A DNA stretch of 64,000 nt. Origin: Liopterus haemorrhoidalis (Eukaryota; Arthropoda; Insecta; Coleoptera; Dytiscidae). The stretch spans positions 49,857,466 to 49,921,465 of the forward strand of contig OZ020611.1 of assembly GCA_963971575.1 (NCBI GenBank), read 5' to 3'. Each line of letters starts with the position of its first letter. Positions within the stretch are counted from its first letter, which is position 1. Below, piece by piece: positions 11,319 through 22,587 of the stretch. Made by a program: the position numbers and the translations under genes. The notes beneath the pieces are model-generated. The model saw only the letters and a list, made by a program, of their open reading frames with translations. It was not told where the DNA came from and made no database searches.

Positions 11319-12060
11319 TCACAACGTTCTCTTACTTATTCTTCCAAATTGTAAATTAAGTATGTTTGTATTTTTGAAACGTCTAATTTTTTCTAATTGC
11401 CGATAATAGTTGGACATACACCCAACCTTCTTACCCGTAATCAATGCATTTATAGAACGTATATTTTTCTTCTTCTGGAGTGCTTCTTTCATGGTGCTTG
11501 GTATCTTGCATTTATTTCGATTGGTATAATATTTAGGACAGTATATTACTATGTGTTCCACTGTTAGAGGTGTATTGCACTGTGTGCAGATTTTGGGTTC
11601 ACTTCGTGCAAGTAGGTGTTCGTGTGTGATTTTAGTGTGTCCAATTCTCAATCTAGTCAGCATAGTTTGTTCTATCCATAAACAGTTTTGTTGTTTTTTT
11701 GCCTTCTCTCTAATTGTTTGTTGCGGGTGTTGTGATGTTGTTGAGTGGGACGTTTTTGTTGTTTTTGCAGTGCTGTCTGCGAGTTCATTACCTGGAATTC
11801 AAGCGTGACTAAGAATCCAAACAATTGTTACGTTCACGTCTCATGTGGATTTAGGATGGTGGACCATTTCCTGGATTGTTCGCACACTTGCCAATCTGCT
11901 CTTTAGATTTTGTATCTTGGTCGCTGCTACCAGGGAATCAGTGCATATGGCAAAATGGGTATTTGCGGCAGATGTTAATGCATATTTAACAGCCTCATTT
12001 ATGCTTCCAATTTCAGCGGTGTTGATGGAAACTGTGGCTGGAAGTTGGTAGACGTTAAGT
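11319..12060 (-). pseudogene. LINE ORF2 C-terminus: RNase H domain and zinc-knuckle tail
   Basis: On the minus strand, residues AICTDSLVAA and VTIVWILSHA*IPGNELAD fit the RNase H domain of I/Jockey-type LINEs (the DS and HxGIxGNExAD motifs), with one stop in the second motif. Downstream, 11663-11319 encodes LTRLRIGHTKITHEHLLARS followed by a CTQCNTPLTVEHIVIYCPKY zinc-finger-like block, the standard C-terminus of these proteins. At least two stops and frameshifts break the frame. It is a 5'-truncated copy. An intact protein would copy LINE RNA at the target site in the nucleus. Confidence 0.8.
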
Positions 12061-12420
12061 TTAAAATGACTTCACAATACGATTCATGACAGTGTTGCTA
12101 GTTGTTATTATATTCGTAATTTATTATGTTAAGTCACTTGATCGATATGTTAGTGAAAAAGATGTTATGATATCTCTGCAACATTTAGGCAACATGCCAG
12201 AATTTTTTTTATTTATTTTTCAGAATAACTTTAATTTTTCCTAGTAAGACCAGAATTTATTAACAGTAACTAAGTTGGCGCAAGGTAAAGCGCGTGTTAC
12301 TAAACTATCATCAACGAGTTCACAATAGAAAACTCGTAAGGGATCGCGAACTCGCTTGGACACACTTTTTCTTATTACCGCGTACTTGCTTCACGTAGGT
12401 ACGAATACACGGACATAGGC

Positions 12421-12470
12421 ACACACGCACGCACACACACACACACAAACACACACAAACACGTATGTAC
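12421..12470. repeat. (CA)n-rich microsatellite
   Basis: Interrupted CA/CG dinucleotide repeats (acacgcacgcacacacacac and variants), lying just left of repeat family 3 copy 1. Confidence 0.9.
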
Positions 12471-12536
12471 GCATGCATGCACACTCACACCTACATCGGC
12501 TCGCGCTCGAACTCCTACACCCACACATACAAAACC

Positions 12537-13196
12537 AGTGGCGAAGGGAAACCTCCGCTAGACTTGCCCTCCCATAAAAAAAAAAATTAAATAATTTTTT
12601 TTTTTTAAATATTTAGATAAATCTTCAAAAATACATAAAATTATGTTCTATACAAATTTTTGTTCAAGGCTTGGTTTACTAGTAACGAATTAATTATCAT
12701 GACCAATGGAAACGTTACATATAAGTATGAAAAATTTGAGAAAAATTTTAAATAATTTTACAAAAATTGTTCGAAATTTTTCGTTTTATCAAAAAACGTC
12801 TCAAATAAAAGTTATTAGTTATTGCATTTATAGTAACTTTTTTTCAATAAATTTTTTCGAAATATTTTCTGTTGCTAAATATTCGCAAAAATCTTAAAAT
12901 CGACACGAGTAAACTCCTATTTCTAGTCAACCGATTTTCATAAAAAACAATAGGGTTGTTCCTATTTAATAGGAGAATTTTTTAGTACCAGAACGAATTC
13001 TCTAAGTTGAACCGTTCTTGAGTTATCGTGTATACACACACACAGACACGCACACATACGGACGGCACTTCGAAAATAGGTTTTTTGGATTCCCTGGACC
13101 ATGAAACGTGGTCATCCGTCAAAATCTCGACATCGAAAATTTTCGCGATTACAATACTTGCCCCTTATATATTAAGGTCGGGCAAGTAAAAAAGCT
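12537..13196 (+). repeat. Repeat family 3, copy 1 (Helentron-like, microsatellite-bearing)
   Basis: Starts with CCAGTGGCGAAGGGAAACC and ends near GGTCGGGCAAGTAAAA. The terminal words CTTGCCC (about 12564) and GGGCAAG (about 13186) are inverse complements. Shared blocks with copies at 35490-36113 and 62880-63190 include 'ggaaacgttacatataagta', 'cgttttatcaaaaaacgtct' and 'aaatcgacacgagtaaactc'. An acac/acagac tract sits near 13032-13060, as a (GACA)n tract does in copy 2. It has no coding potential. Confidence 0.7.
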
Positions 13197-13634
13197 TTCT
13201 TGTGTAAAAACGGACACTTCCACTCATTGCACGTGAAAGCGTCTATGTGTAAAGGTCGCTTTTGTTCCTTGGGATTTAATGTCCTTTTCTACACCATCCA
13301 ACCATCTTTTTCTCGGTCTCCCTATTCATATTTACCTACATGATTTCGCGTTTTTGTGTGGCTCAATCAAGATTTATTTAAGTGGTAGTATTAACCAGCG
13401 CTCAAGATTTGATCGGATATAACTACCCAGCTTTGCCGCGTTTTCATGAGGGGCGACGGAATTATGAATGTAATGATCTGTGATACAAAAATAGTTAAGA
13501 ACAACGGCTATAATATGCAGGCTGTCCGAGAAGGAATTTGCCAATCTTCAATGTTGTATTTCTGCATTAATTTTAAATAAATAAAGATGTGTCAAAAGTT
13601 ATGGCCTAACCTATTCAAATATTTGGGTCGGCTG

Positions 13635-13700
13635 AGGGAGGCAAACTCTTGACCAGCACGATTGCCCGACTTAACCCCGCTTATATCTTACTTTTAGATA
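13635..13700 (+). pseudogene. Short mariner/IS630-type transposase fragment
   Basis: The plus strand encodes PARLPDLTPLISYF, close to the WPARSPDLTPLDFFLW block that carries the third catalytic acid in one widespread insect Tc1/mariner lineage; here the D of LDF is lost. The open stretch is tiny, so this is only a relic. The fragment at 40000-40150 appears to belong to the same lineage. Confidence 0.4.
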
Positions 13701-13792
13701 GGTCCATACCAGATATCCATAATTAGTATGGACAGTCCGTATTTTGAATGTCTTGTTCGGTCATTTTTATTCATTTTCCCTGTATGTCTCTC

Positions 13793-13844
13793 TTTTTAGG
13801 GTTTTGTAGGTATGACCAAAAAACCCTTATACCGTCATTTTGTC

Positions 13845-13934
<90 letters not shown>

Positions 13935-14919
13935 TCGGTAAAAATTGTAGCCAAACGGCTAAACCTAGAGAGTTGAAATTTGTCATGCTTATACAACTCT
14001 TTGACCCGCACATAGGAAAAATACTAAAACATCTAAAAAACATATCCCCCTAAAAATATAAACAAATATGTGCTCATCGAAAAAAAAAAAATATTTTTTT
14101 ATAATTCTGAGTAGGGTATCAAATGAAAGCCCTTGGTACGTGGATTAACGATCAAATTTTTATTTTTGCAAAATAAATTATTTTGAAGCATTTTTGCCAA
14201 AATTGTGCAAAAAATTTTTTGTCCCACACCCTGTAGCCCAGATGGATTAAACTAAAAATCTGAAAAAATTCTAAGTAATGTACATTGGTGTGAACCGGAA
14301 TAGTTCAACAGGAATTTTTGATCAGATTAGGTTTTTGGAAAAAAACGCAATTTTTATGATTTTTGGCTCATAATGTACACAAGTTATAGCTTTGTAACAA
14401 GCAACACTCTAACGTGTGTGTTGGTCTAGTGGTATTTGACGCTGACTTTTCACCCATGTAACTCGATCCGATAGTGATCGAACCCTGGAGAAGAGACTAT
14501 ATATATATATTTTTTTTTAAATTTCTATATTGTTTAAATAATTTTTTCAAAATTCTAATTATATTTTGGCAAATGTTGCATTTAATTTTTAAAAGCGTAA
14601 ATTTAATAGCCAGTGGAAATTGTTTAAATTATAATTTAATTCTGTTTCAATGTACACGAAATCAGAGGGGCGGAACTTATAACAACCAATGGAAGCCATA
14701 GGCGCAATTTTGAAATTCTTAATGAACCTTGCTATATAAAAAAAAATACTGCACATATTTAGAAACCTAAATGATGGTATTAGGCGTTCGAATTAAAATT
14801 AACAAAAAAAATATTTTAATATAAAATTTGTTTTCGCATCCAAAATAATCATCATTCACTTACTAAATACGTGCAAAACCCTGAAATGTGTGAAAATTCA
14901 CACTTCACATCAATTTTTT
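13793..14919 (+). mobile_element. Helentron-associated-like element, copy 2
   Basis: It has the same architecture as the copy at 2237-3308: TTTTTAGGGTTTTGTAGG start, long pure (CTGT)n tract (about 13847-13934), conserved body, CAAAACCCTG subterminal repeat (about 14874-14883), GTGTGAA/TTCACAC hairpin and a CACATCAATTTTTT end. Upstream of its tRNA-like module it has 'aatgtacacaagttatagct', shared with copy 3 but not with copies 1 and 4, so it belongs to a distinct subfamily. The microsatellite is the longest uninterrupted one in the family here. Confidence 0.78.
14418..14489 (+). other. tRNA-Glu-like module inside Helentron-like copy 2
   Basis: TTGGTCTAGTGGTA (A box) and GATCGAACCC (B-box-like), with CTGACTTTTCACCC between them, resemble the GGTCTAGTGG...CTTTCACCC pattern of tRNA-Glu(UUC). 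An extra T in the anticodon loop and poor acceptor pairing argue against a working tRNA. Confidence 0.55.
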
Positions 14920-15659
14920 ATATCAATGTCCGTATTTTATGATTACAAAATCTGGTAACCCAACTTTTAGGCCACATGGAACAACTTATCTATACGGAGA
15001 ACAGCTAATAATTGACACGAATTACTTCATATAACGCCTAAAGATTTTTCTTATACAAAACTAACAATCTTAAATAAAATTAGTTACAATCTATACACCA
15101 AAATATGCAGCGAATTTTTATCAGTGGGTTTCAACCTTTTTAGCTGCCGGCACTCCTTAAATTCTCGAAATGTGTTTTCATACCCCCAGTAAAAAATTCA
15201 ATTTTGTAAAATTATATACAAGCAAAATGAATGGTAAATGAGAACCTTATTTATTTAATTATGAATTTACAATACGTAAATATTTATGTGACACTATAAA
15301 TTAATTAATTAACCTATTTAAAATGTTACTTTATATAATTATAAATTATAATAATTATAAGACTAGTATAATAGTATGAGAATTCTTTCTCGCTTGCCCC
15401 CCCCCCCCTTCCCGTGAAACAATATTTTCCATTATTTTATTATACTTACATATTACAAACATTATTTCATTATTTTCCGTTTTAAGTGAACCATTATATT
15501 TTATAATAACCACACCTTGTTTCGAATAATTCAGATTAGTGTGAGATTTTCTTCAGTTTAGCTTTTAGCTTTTTCTAACTAAAAAACCGAAAGTGATTAT
15601 CATGAATAGTTTTACAGTTACCTATATCGAATAAAACTGATTTGTTTTTCGTTCGGATA

Positions 15660-15900
15660 CACCTTAACATGTGTTGAAAATCTCGTGAAAATTGGTCCAT
15701 TCTGGTTCTACTCTATCATCATACAAAATTACGTAAATTATGTCCCGTCGTTTTTGCGTGAATCTCGCAAAGACAGACGAAAATTGTTTTTTGCAGATAT
15801 TGTCTTATAATCATCTGAAACCCGTAGAAATCAAAAATGAAGCCGAAAAAAAAAACACAGATATAGCCCTTAATTTTATTAATATAGAATAGATATCTTC
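15660..15900 (+). repeat. Repeat family 2, 3' fragment
   Basis: Contains 'cgtttttgcgtgaatctcgc', an aaagacagacg stretch, 'tcatctgaaacccgtagaaa' and an ending of 'ttttattaatatagaat', matching the 3' ends at about 3310, 40440 and 42890. Confidence 0.6.
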
Positions 15901-15963
15901 CCCTACTGAAGTCTTCGGGGTTAGATTTTATCGTGATGCCTTGGATTTAAAAAAATATATAAT

Positions 15964-16897
15964 AGGGGATACGCATAAAATTTGTATTTCCTTAAAACTA
16001 CATTATTTTGATATGTTAATGTTAGTTATGTCACCTAACAAAACAAAAATTACATTTTAATTAATATTATAGCCAAATTTTTGAATTAAAATATTGTAAA
16101 TTTGAAATAAGCCGACCACGGAGCGAAGGTTGCCGAGTAAAAACGAGTATGACTTCAAACGATAGGGGTTTCACATCACAGATACAGCTACAACATAATC
16201 TTTACACGTGTGTATATTGTATTGTTCGAGAGTTTTGTATTTGTTTTTAAACAATTTTTCACGCATTTATTATTAAAATGGCAGATAAAGATTTTGTTAG
16301 GGCTCAGAGTGATAATTTACCCAACATTGATGCATTTATGCTCATGGAATATATGAAAAATAATGAATGCTACAGTGCTGAAGAAATAAATACGTGGTGT
16401 CAAAGTAATTTTTATTTTATATTCTATAACTTTATGTAAACAAACGCTGCAACTCTGTAAAATGTAAATATTTATGTAATTTAGATGTCAGAATTTTACT
16501 ACATTGTTTACATGAAGTTACAAAACGTTAGAGGCATAATTGAAATACTGCAATATAAGTTATCTATTTTAATACAAAATTTAATTCGGTAAACATGTAT
16601 AAATTATTTTTATAGAATTAAACTTTATTTTAATTAAAATCACTCTAACTTTACATAACCTATAAAAGTTATACAAACAAATAAGTTCATAACGGACTAT
16701 GTACGCCGGTAAGCTAGTAGTGTCATGCGTCAGTTAGAAGGGATATGACGTCACACGTCGTTTTCGTGCGCTACATACATTTATGATTTTTTTAAGCCTT
16801 CAAATTACAAAAAAAAAAAATAAATAAAAACTGTTTTTTATGTTTATATGCAACAAGAAAAAAATAAAAAAATTTAAAAAAATCATGCATATCCCCT
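15964..16897 (+). mobile_element. ISL2EU-like (PIF/Harbinger-related) element, internally deleted
   Basis: Ends match in inverted orientation: AGGGGATACGCATAAAA on the left and the inverse of AGGGGATATGCATGATT on the right. AT dinucleotides flank both sides (15962-15963, 16898-16899), the TSD expected for ISL2EU. The interior begins a short ORF (16278-16439) that I associate with the second (YqaJ-linked) protein of such elements. The DDE transposase is missing. Superfamily naming is from memory of the group's features. Confidence 0.6.
16278..16439 (+). pseudogene. N-terminal fragment of an ISL2EU-type accessory protein (53 aa)
   Basis: The frame begins MADKDFVRAQSDNLPNIDAF and continues MLMEYMKNNECYSAEEI before running into non-coding sequence and a stop at 16437. 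The NIDAFM...YSAEEI pattern resembles the start of insect proteins with a SWIM-like zinc region and a YqaJ exonuclease fold found in TE loci. Only the first roughly 45 residues look real, because the element is internally deleted. The upstream 300 bp is probably the element's own promoter and leader. Confidence 0.5.
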
Positions 16898-16904
16898 ATT
16901 CTAA

Positions 16905-18660
16905 TGTCCGATAAATTTAAATCTTATTGCTTCACCTGCAGTTTATTTCGATGCACTTAACAAAACATGTCGTTGGAAAAACAAAATAATTTGCTTAGTA
17001 AAATTAAAAAGTTTATGGACTGTAAAATTACGTGGTTTCAACTTGAACTCCAGTACAAGGTTACCAACAATATTCATAATAACGAAAACATAGTTGTAGT
17101 AGCCAAAATTTATTAATTGGAACTAATTTTAATAACTAGTAACAGTCTAGTGCCTACGCCAAAAGATACTGCACTTGATGATCATGAAATGCCATTTGGC
17201 ACATATGCTCTTGAGGAAAATTAAATAATTTTGACCCGCAGCACCTCTTTGTGAACCGCGGCAGTTTAAAGATGTCGACGAAAATAGCCCGCCAAGTACG
17301 ATAACAATAACTACTTTTCACGATAGAGCAAGATACCTAAATATATATTTGTAAAATGGATTTTGCTACAATTTTCCGTGTCGTACGCGAATATCTGTCA
17401 GTTGGTTTACAAGATTTCGTCCATAATTCATTATGTGACCCAAAAAAGTGATTTCCGAAATGAATTTTGTATGAAATGGATCGTTTTCTATTAGTTTAAT
17501 ATCGTAAATTGCGAATTTGTTATCAAAATGGCGAAAATTTTCGATTTTGATGGGTTTTTTTCTCCAATTTCGACACATAATGATATACTCTATTACTTCA
17601 ATTCTGCGTATGTTAACATTTTGATACGATTCTTCCTGGATTTGTAGGGCATATCATTAGCTACTAAAATATGCGCGGAATTTTTCTATAAGGGAAGCCG
17701 AATTTAAGATAACCGCCAAAATGTACAAAATCCCAACATCGTAATATTGCGATATCTTTTATATCGCTTTCGACCAAATCAGATTTATAGATTATAAAAA
17801 GTTAATTAAAAAAGGGATATGACTTATTATTATTCGGCTTTATCTGAATATTTGATATGAAATATCTTTATCTAATAAAAAATCTGATATATCTGGTCGA
17901 ACAACTGTAAATTTTGACATTTGAATAAGAAGTTTCATGCATATACGGAATGCATATATATGCTTAGTATTGACCGTAGCACCTGGTCTCAAATAAAGCC
18001 GCTTACAAAATAATGCTCAAAAATGGAATTTTGCTATTTATATCTAATTTGCTCAGTTTTATATCAATTTCGGGTATTAAGAAATCGTAGAATTCGAAAG
18101 TGGAATGCATTTAAGAGTGCAAAGATTTGCTGCATTTAAGGTTGTATTGTGCCTGACTTTTCTTACATGTATTCTTGATATAACAGTGATATTTTTTACA
18201 TGACAGTGAAGTATCTCCATCCAGAAGAATAGTATATAGCAGCTCTGATAAAATAATGTGGACTACTGCTCATTAAATACGATTCTAATAGCGACCGAAA
18301 AATATTCTTTCGATAATGGTTAATATATTATCCAATATTTTTACTATGTGTGCCATCATTCTAACTTTCAATACCACATAATTGTATATAAAATAAAGAA
18401 ATCCGATGAATTCTTCTTCCGCTTACATAATACATCTAACTATTTTAGTTATTGAGAAAAATGTATCTGAATTTTGTCATTGTTAGAAAATCTTTGAGCA
18501 TTGTTGAATAAATTATGTAAATTAGTGGACCTGAACCGAAATAAGAATAATGTGAAAATATTATGATTTGTGCGTTATTCTATCAACATTTCAACCCCGC
18601 AGCCTAAAAAGTCTTAGATTGTAGAAGCATGGTTGGAGTGGAACACTCATATTTCAATTT
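16905..18660. other. No gene recognised
   Basis: AT-rich sequence with scattered stops in every frame. Decayed hAT material is possible near 16920-17260, where 'gtgaaccgcggc' resembles a hAT end, but no TSD was found. Confidence 0.5.
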
Positions 18661-18663
18661 AGA

Positions 18664-18726
18664 CTAACTTGCTGTTAAGACGTGCTAGAGGCATATAGCC
18701 TCTAGCACGTCTTAACAGCAAGTTAG
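18664..18726. repeat. Perfect 29-bp inverted repeat with 5-nt loop
   Basis: Left arm 18664-18692 and right arm 18698-18726 are exact reverse complements (ctaacttgctgttaagacgt at the outer side), separated by atata. It abuts a second palindrome and a hAT MITE. It does not look like a microRNA precursor, since pairing is perfect and the loop tiny. Confidence 0.95.
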
Positions 18727-18754
18727 CTGTTGTAGAGTATATACTCTACAACAG
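18727..18754. repeat. Perfect 28-bp palindrome spanning a hAT TSD and tip
   Basis: CTGTTGTAGAGTAT is followed immediately by its exact complement ATACTCTACAACAG. The right half contains the hAT TSD CTCTACAA (18744-18751) and the first bases of the hAT at 18752. The left half is therefore an inverted copy of hAT tip plus TSD plus flank. Confidence 0.95.
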
Positions 18755-18962
18755 CTTTTCTTAACCGGGGGTCCCGAAAAGACCTTAGGGGTCCCGAAAT
18801 TAAAAGATAAAAATTAAATTTTACCAGTATTTGCTTTTAAAATTACAATTAACTTAATTATTAAGAAGATTTAAAATATTATATAAAAAATTTTCTTGAG
18901 GGGTGCAGAAAATATTTTACGCTAGTTGGGGGGTTCTGAGTATAAAACGTTAAGAACCGCTG
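18752..18962. mobile_element. hAT MITE, 211 bp, perfect 8-bp TSD
   Basis: The left end is CAGCTTTTCTTAACC and the right end is the inverse of CAGCGGTTCTTAACG. The TSD CTCTACAA occurs at 18744-18751 and 18963-18970. The interior 'gggggtcccgaaaagacctt' resembles common hAT MITE interiors and is non-coding. Confidence 0.88.
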
Positions 18963-19807
18963 CTCTACAAAATATATGTATACTTATTTAATATTTATAT
19001 TTCTTTTATAATCAACTTTTTTAAACTTATCCGGTGCGAAGAACGGGTTATGAATAAAACCGCACCAATGCCCATATACAGTGTACCAGAATATTCATTC
19101 CCGTACTGGCTGCGCGCGCATAAATGAGTGTCAACAATATTTACGTCATAAACTTCATTTTCAGAGTGCAAAGTAAATGGCATTCCGCGCTAGTTGCACA
19201 ATAAACTATTGTAATGTTAATGTTTATACAAATAAATGTAATTTTCTTATTGCGAGTGGTATTGAGTATAAACAATATTGCAAGTGTTAATGATAGCATA
19301 AACGAAAAAAGGTGTAATAAAATAAATACTAAACATTTATGAACATTAACAATCTTTAAATTGGATATTAGATATTTTATATGTTGGTATCTGAGACATA
19401 AGTGCTGTTAAATATATACATTAGAGTGCAGAATTTCTTATATGTACATATGAATCATTAAAATCTTAATGAACATAAACAACTATAATTTGTCTCTGAA
19501 TTTGGCATTAAATAATTTGTACTGGTGGTCTTCAACATATGTATTTTCATTTTATATAAACATAGGAGAATAATATTGAAATCTACATTTTTGGCAATTG
19601 ATGCTCCTCATATTAACTTACAAACTCCGTAATGGTATTCGCAAAAAGATATTTTTTTTTAGAATTGTCCCTTTAGGGATTGATTAGAGCAAAATCCTGA
19701 ATATTACTTTTAAACACATATATGTGTCGAAAGTCAATATCTCATCGGATCTAAGAGATATTGAAAAAGCCATTATAAACAATTTACCTCTTTTCGTTCG
19801 CTTAGAG

Positions 19808-20842
19808 CAGTGGTTCCCAACCAGTGTTCCGCAAGCATTTCAAAAGTGGTCCTCGATAATTATGTACTACTGAAGTTGGCGTTCCCCGGAAAGTGTTTAG
19901 CAATGGGAGCAAAATATGAAGGCTTACTTTATAATAAGGTGGCTTTCTCGAGGAAAGGTGTTTTCTCGTATACTACAACTAAAAAAAGATTGCTTGTGTT
20001 CTGCGAATAGGAAAATATGTATTTTGCGCAAGACCTTAAGAATGATATGTGGTGCGCTAAATTGAGCAATTTAACAGATATTTTAATTATTTGAACACTG
20101 TCAATACGAGTATGCAGGGTGCAAATTAACATCAACAGACAAACTATCAGCTTTCCACAAGAAGATCATTCTTAGGAAAACAAGAGTAGAAGAAAATAAT
20201 CTTAGCATGTGTGTCCAGCAATATCAGCGATTGTGTTTCCTTGATATCACAACATTTATCAATACTGGACAGCAACATACGAAAATATTTTCTTTCTCTG
20301 GACGCCTCCTTTTTCAGAAGAATTACCTAATAATTTTGAATTTAATGTGTCAGAGGGAGAAGAGCATATATCCTTGGCATGTGACCGCACTTCCGAATAT
20401 CTGTCCAACAAGAATACCCACAAATATCAAAAAAAGCCATAAAAATTTTACTGTGTTTTTCAACTTCATATTTGTGTGAAGTAGGGTTTTTCACATTAAC
20501 CAACATAAAAACTAAAAATAGAGAAAGATTAACAAATTTGGGGGAAGAAATGAGGGTGGCATTCTCTTGATTATGTCCCAACATACAAGAAATATGTAAA
20601 AAACACCAATCACAAGTTCTACATTAAATGTTTTTTTTTTTTTTTTTTAATTATATATTTAATTATATGAATAGATTTTTTTAAATAAATATTAAGGTAT
20701 AAATATTTGTTTGAAATTATAATTTTCCAATTTTATAAAAACACAGCTTACAAACATTTCATTTTAATTTAAGGAAAGTGTTCCGTCAAAAAAAAATTCT
20801 TGCGTAAGTGTTCCGTACCTTAGATAAGGTTGGGAACCACTG
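19808..20842 (+). mobile_element. hAT element inside the tandem array, perfect TSD
   Basis: Ends are CAGTGGTTCCCAACC and GGTTGGGAACCACTG, exact inverse complements. The 8-bp TSD GCTTAGAG is perfect at 19800-19807 and 20843-20850. Internal hAT transposase relics lie on the plus strand. It is among the best-preserved elements in the window by its ends. Confidence 0.92.
20350..20640 (+). pseudogene. hAT transposase C-terminal remnant
   Basis: Plus-strand residues GFFTLTNIKTKNRERLTNLG and EEMRVAFS followed by LCPNIQEICKKHQ match the C-terminal dimerisation region of vertebrate- and insect-type hATs related to ZBED/SCAND3 proteins (motif FS-LT-IK-KNRERL). Stop codons and at least one frame change break the reading. 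The protein would have been the element's nuclear transposase. Confidence 0.7.
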
Positions 20843-22207
20843 GCTTAGAGGTTGATTTTCGAAAAAGTCCTCCTTAGACGGTGCTTACTTTATGGAAGGA
20901 ATATATTCCCGGAATTTCATGTTTCTAATAAAAAATATCCCAATTTACACGTAACATTTGAAAAACGGTAAAACACTTGATTGAATGATTTTAAAAAGGC
21001 ACGATATGCCAAGAAGGAATGTTATAACACTATAAATACAGTAGATTCGAAGGGTTCTATAATTCACCCAGAGTGAAGATTCACCTATTTAGGGGTTGAT
21101 TGGGTTAAAATCCTGAAATAAGTTTTTAAAAAATTGTATGGATAACCATTGTAAGCAAAAACTAAGTCGATATCTCATTGGTTGTAAGAGATATTGAGGA
21201 ATCCGGGAAATCACATTTCATCCCGTTTCACCTACTTAGAGGTGGAATTTGGAAAAATTCTTTTTTACTCAGTGCTTACGTCATGGAGAGAAGAAACTTC
21301 GCAAATTTCATGTCTTTATGTCCAAGACACGTTCTGTGTAATGGAAAATACCAATTAACCTCTTTTCGGGTGACATTTAAAAAAACTGTCTGCATTTTCT
21401 TAAGATTTTAAAAAGGCATCTTAAAAGGAATGTTATAATGCAGCAAATATAGGAAATACTCAAGGGTTCTATAATTCACCCCGAATATAATTCACCCGTT
21501 TAGGGATTGATTGGAGCAACATCCTGAATTATGATTTTAAATATTTGTATGGCTAACCTTTGTAAGCAAAAACCAAGACGATGTCTGATTGGTCCTAAGA
21601 GATATTGAGGAATCCCTGAAATCACATATCACCCGTTTTTCACCTCTTAGAGGTCGAATTTCGAAAAATCTCTTGTTATTGAGTGCTTAAGTGGAAGGCG
21701 AATGGCTTAATGGAAGGAATGTAATTTGTGAATTTCATTTCTCTATATCCAAGGGTCGTTCTATCGAATAAATAATACCAATTTACCCTTTTCCGAAATA
21801 TTTTAAAAAGACACATATGTACCAAAAATGAAAATACCAAAAAAATATGTACAAAAAAAAAAAAAAAACACAGGAAATACGACGGGTTCTATAATTCACC
21901 CTGATTCTGTAGATTCAGTCCTTTAGGGATTGATTAGGACAAAATTCTGAAATAAGTTTTTCAGCATATGTATGGGTTATCTTTGTAGGCAAAAAAACAA
22001 GCCGATATCTTATTGGTCCTAAGAGATAATAAAGAATCTGTGAAATCACATTTCACCCCTTTTCACCTCTCGGTTGAGTTTTGAAAAACTCTTCGTACTG
22101 GGTGCTCATGTCATGATCCCCGAATATACTTTGAATATACTCTCCGAATTTCATGATTCTAGGTCCAGTGGTTTGGGTTGGGCATTGATGAGTCAATTGG
22201 GGACTTT

Positions 22208-22211
<4 letters not shown>

Positions 22212-22238
<27 letters not shown>
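22212..22238. repeat. (TA)n microsatellite
   Basis: About 13 TA units between the tandem array and a long hairpin. Confidence 0.95.
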
Positions 22239-22242
<4 letters not shown>

Positions 22243-22245
22243 CCC

Positions 22246-22343
22246 GATGCCCGATCGCTCCTGAACGTTTCTATCGGTTTCTTCCGGAAAGCGATCCAGA
22301 AGCGGAAGAAACCGATAGAAACGTTCAGGGGCGATCGGGCATC
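22246..22343. repeat. Long hairpin: 41-bp arms, one mismatch, 16-nt loop
   Basis: Left arm 22246-22286 and right arm 22303-22343 are reverse complements apart from one T/G pairing. The right arm holds the flank, the TSD GAAACGTT and the first 18 bases of the hAT that begins at 22326. The left arm is the inverted copy of all three. Confidence 0.95.
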
Positions 22344-22587
22344 GCCCGATGGGCCGACAGCTTTTTTTGGCCGATGCGACGGTCGCTATCCACTCAAATA
22401 CCTATGATCAATTCTATTATAGTACTTTAAAAATCACTCACATTTTTTTATTTGTTTTTCTAACATTTTTTCATTATTTTAGAGACTGTATTTTTATTTT
22501 CGATATTAATTCTAAAAATATAAATTAAACAAGTTTATTTAAATATACTTTGGTCTTTATTTATGCCCGGGAATCGGGCCTCTTATA

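Larger units (their letters stand above)
19640..22190 (+). repeat. Tandem array of ~380-420-bp units (interrupted by hAT)
   Basis: The phrase 'tttagggattgattaga' or close variants begins units near 19672, 21092, 21499 and 21918. After subtracting the hAT at 19808-20842, spacings are about 377, 407 and 420 bp. Each unit also contains 'gatatctcattggt', 'aagagatattgaggaatcc', 'cacctcttagaggt' and 'gggttctataattcaccc'. No coding function is seen. The final unit degrades near 22190. A further partial unit lies at 24780-24965, beyond a composite insertion. Confidence 0.8.

Noticed and set aside
15122..17260. Possible hAT with CAGTGGGTTTCAACC at 15122 and a 'gtgaaccgcgg' end near 17255
   Set aside because: Ends match poorly and no TSD was seen; the stretch also contains unrelated repeats.
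18664..18754. microRNA precursor interpretation of the palindromes
   Set aside because: Arms are perfect and loops tiny, and the structure is explained by inverted duplication at a hAT boundary.
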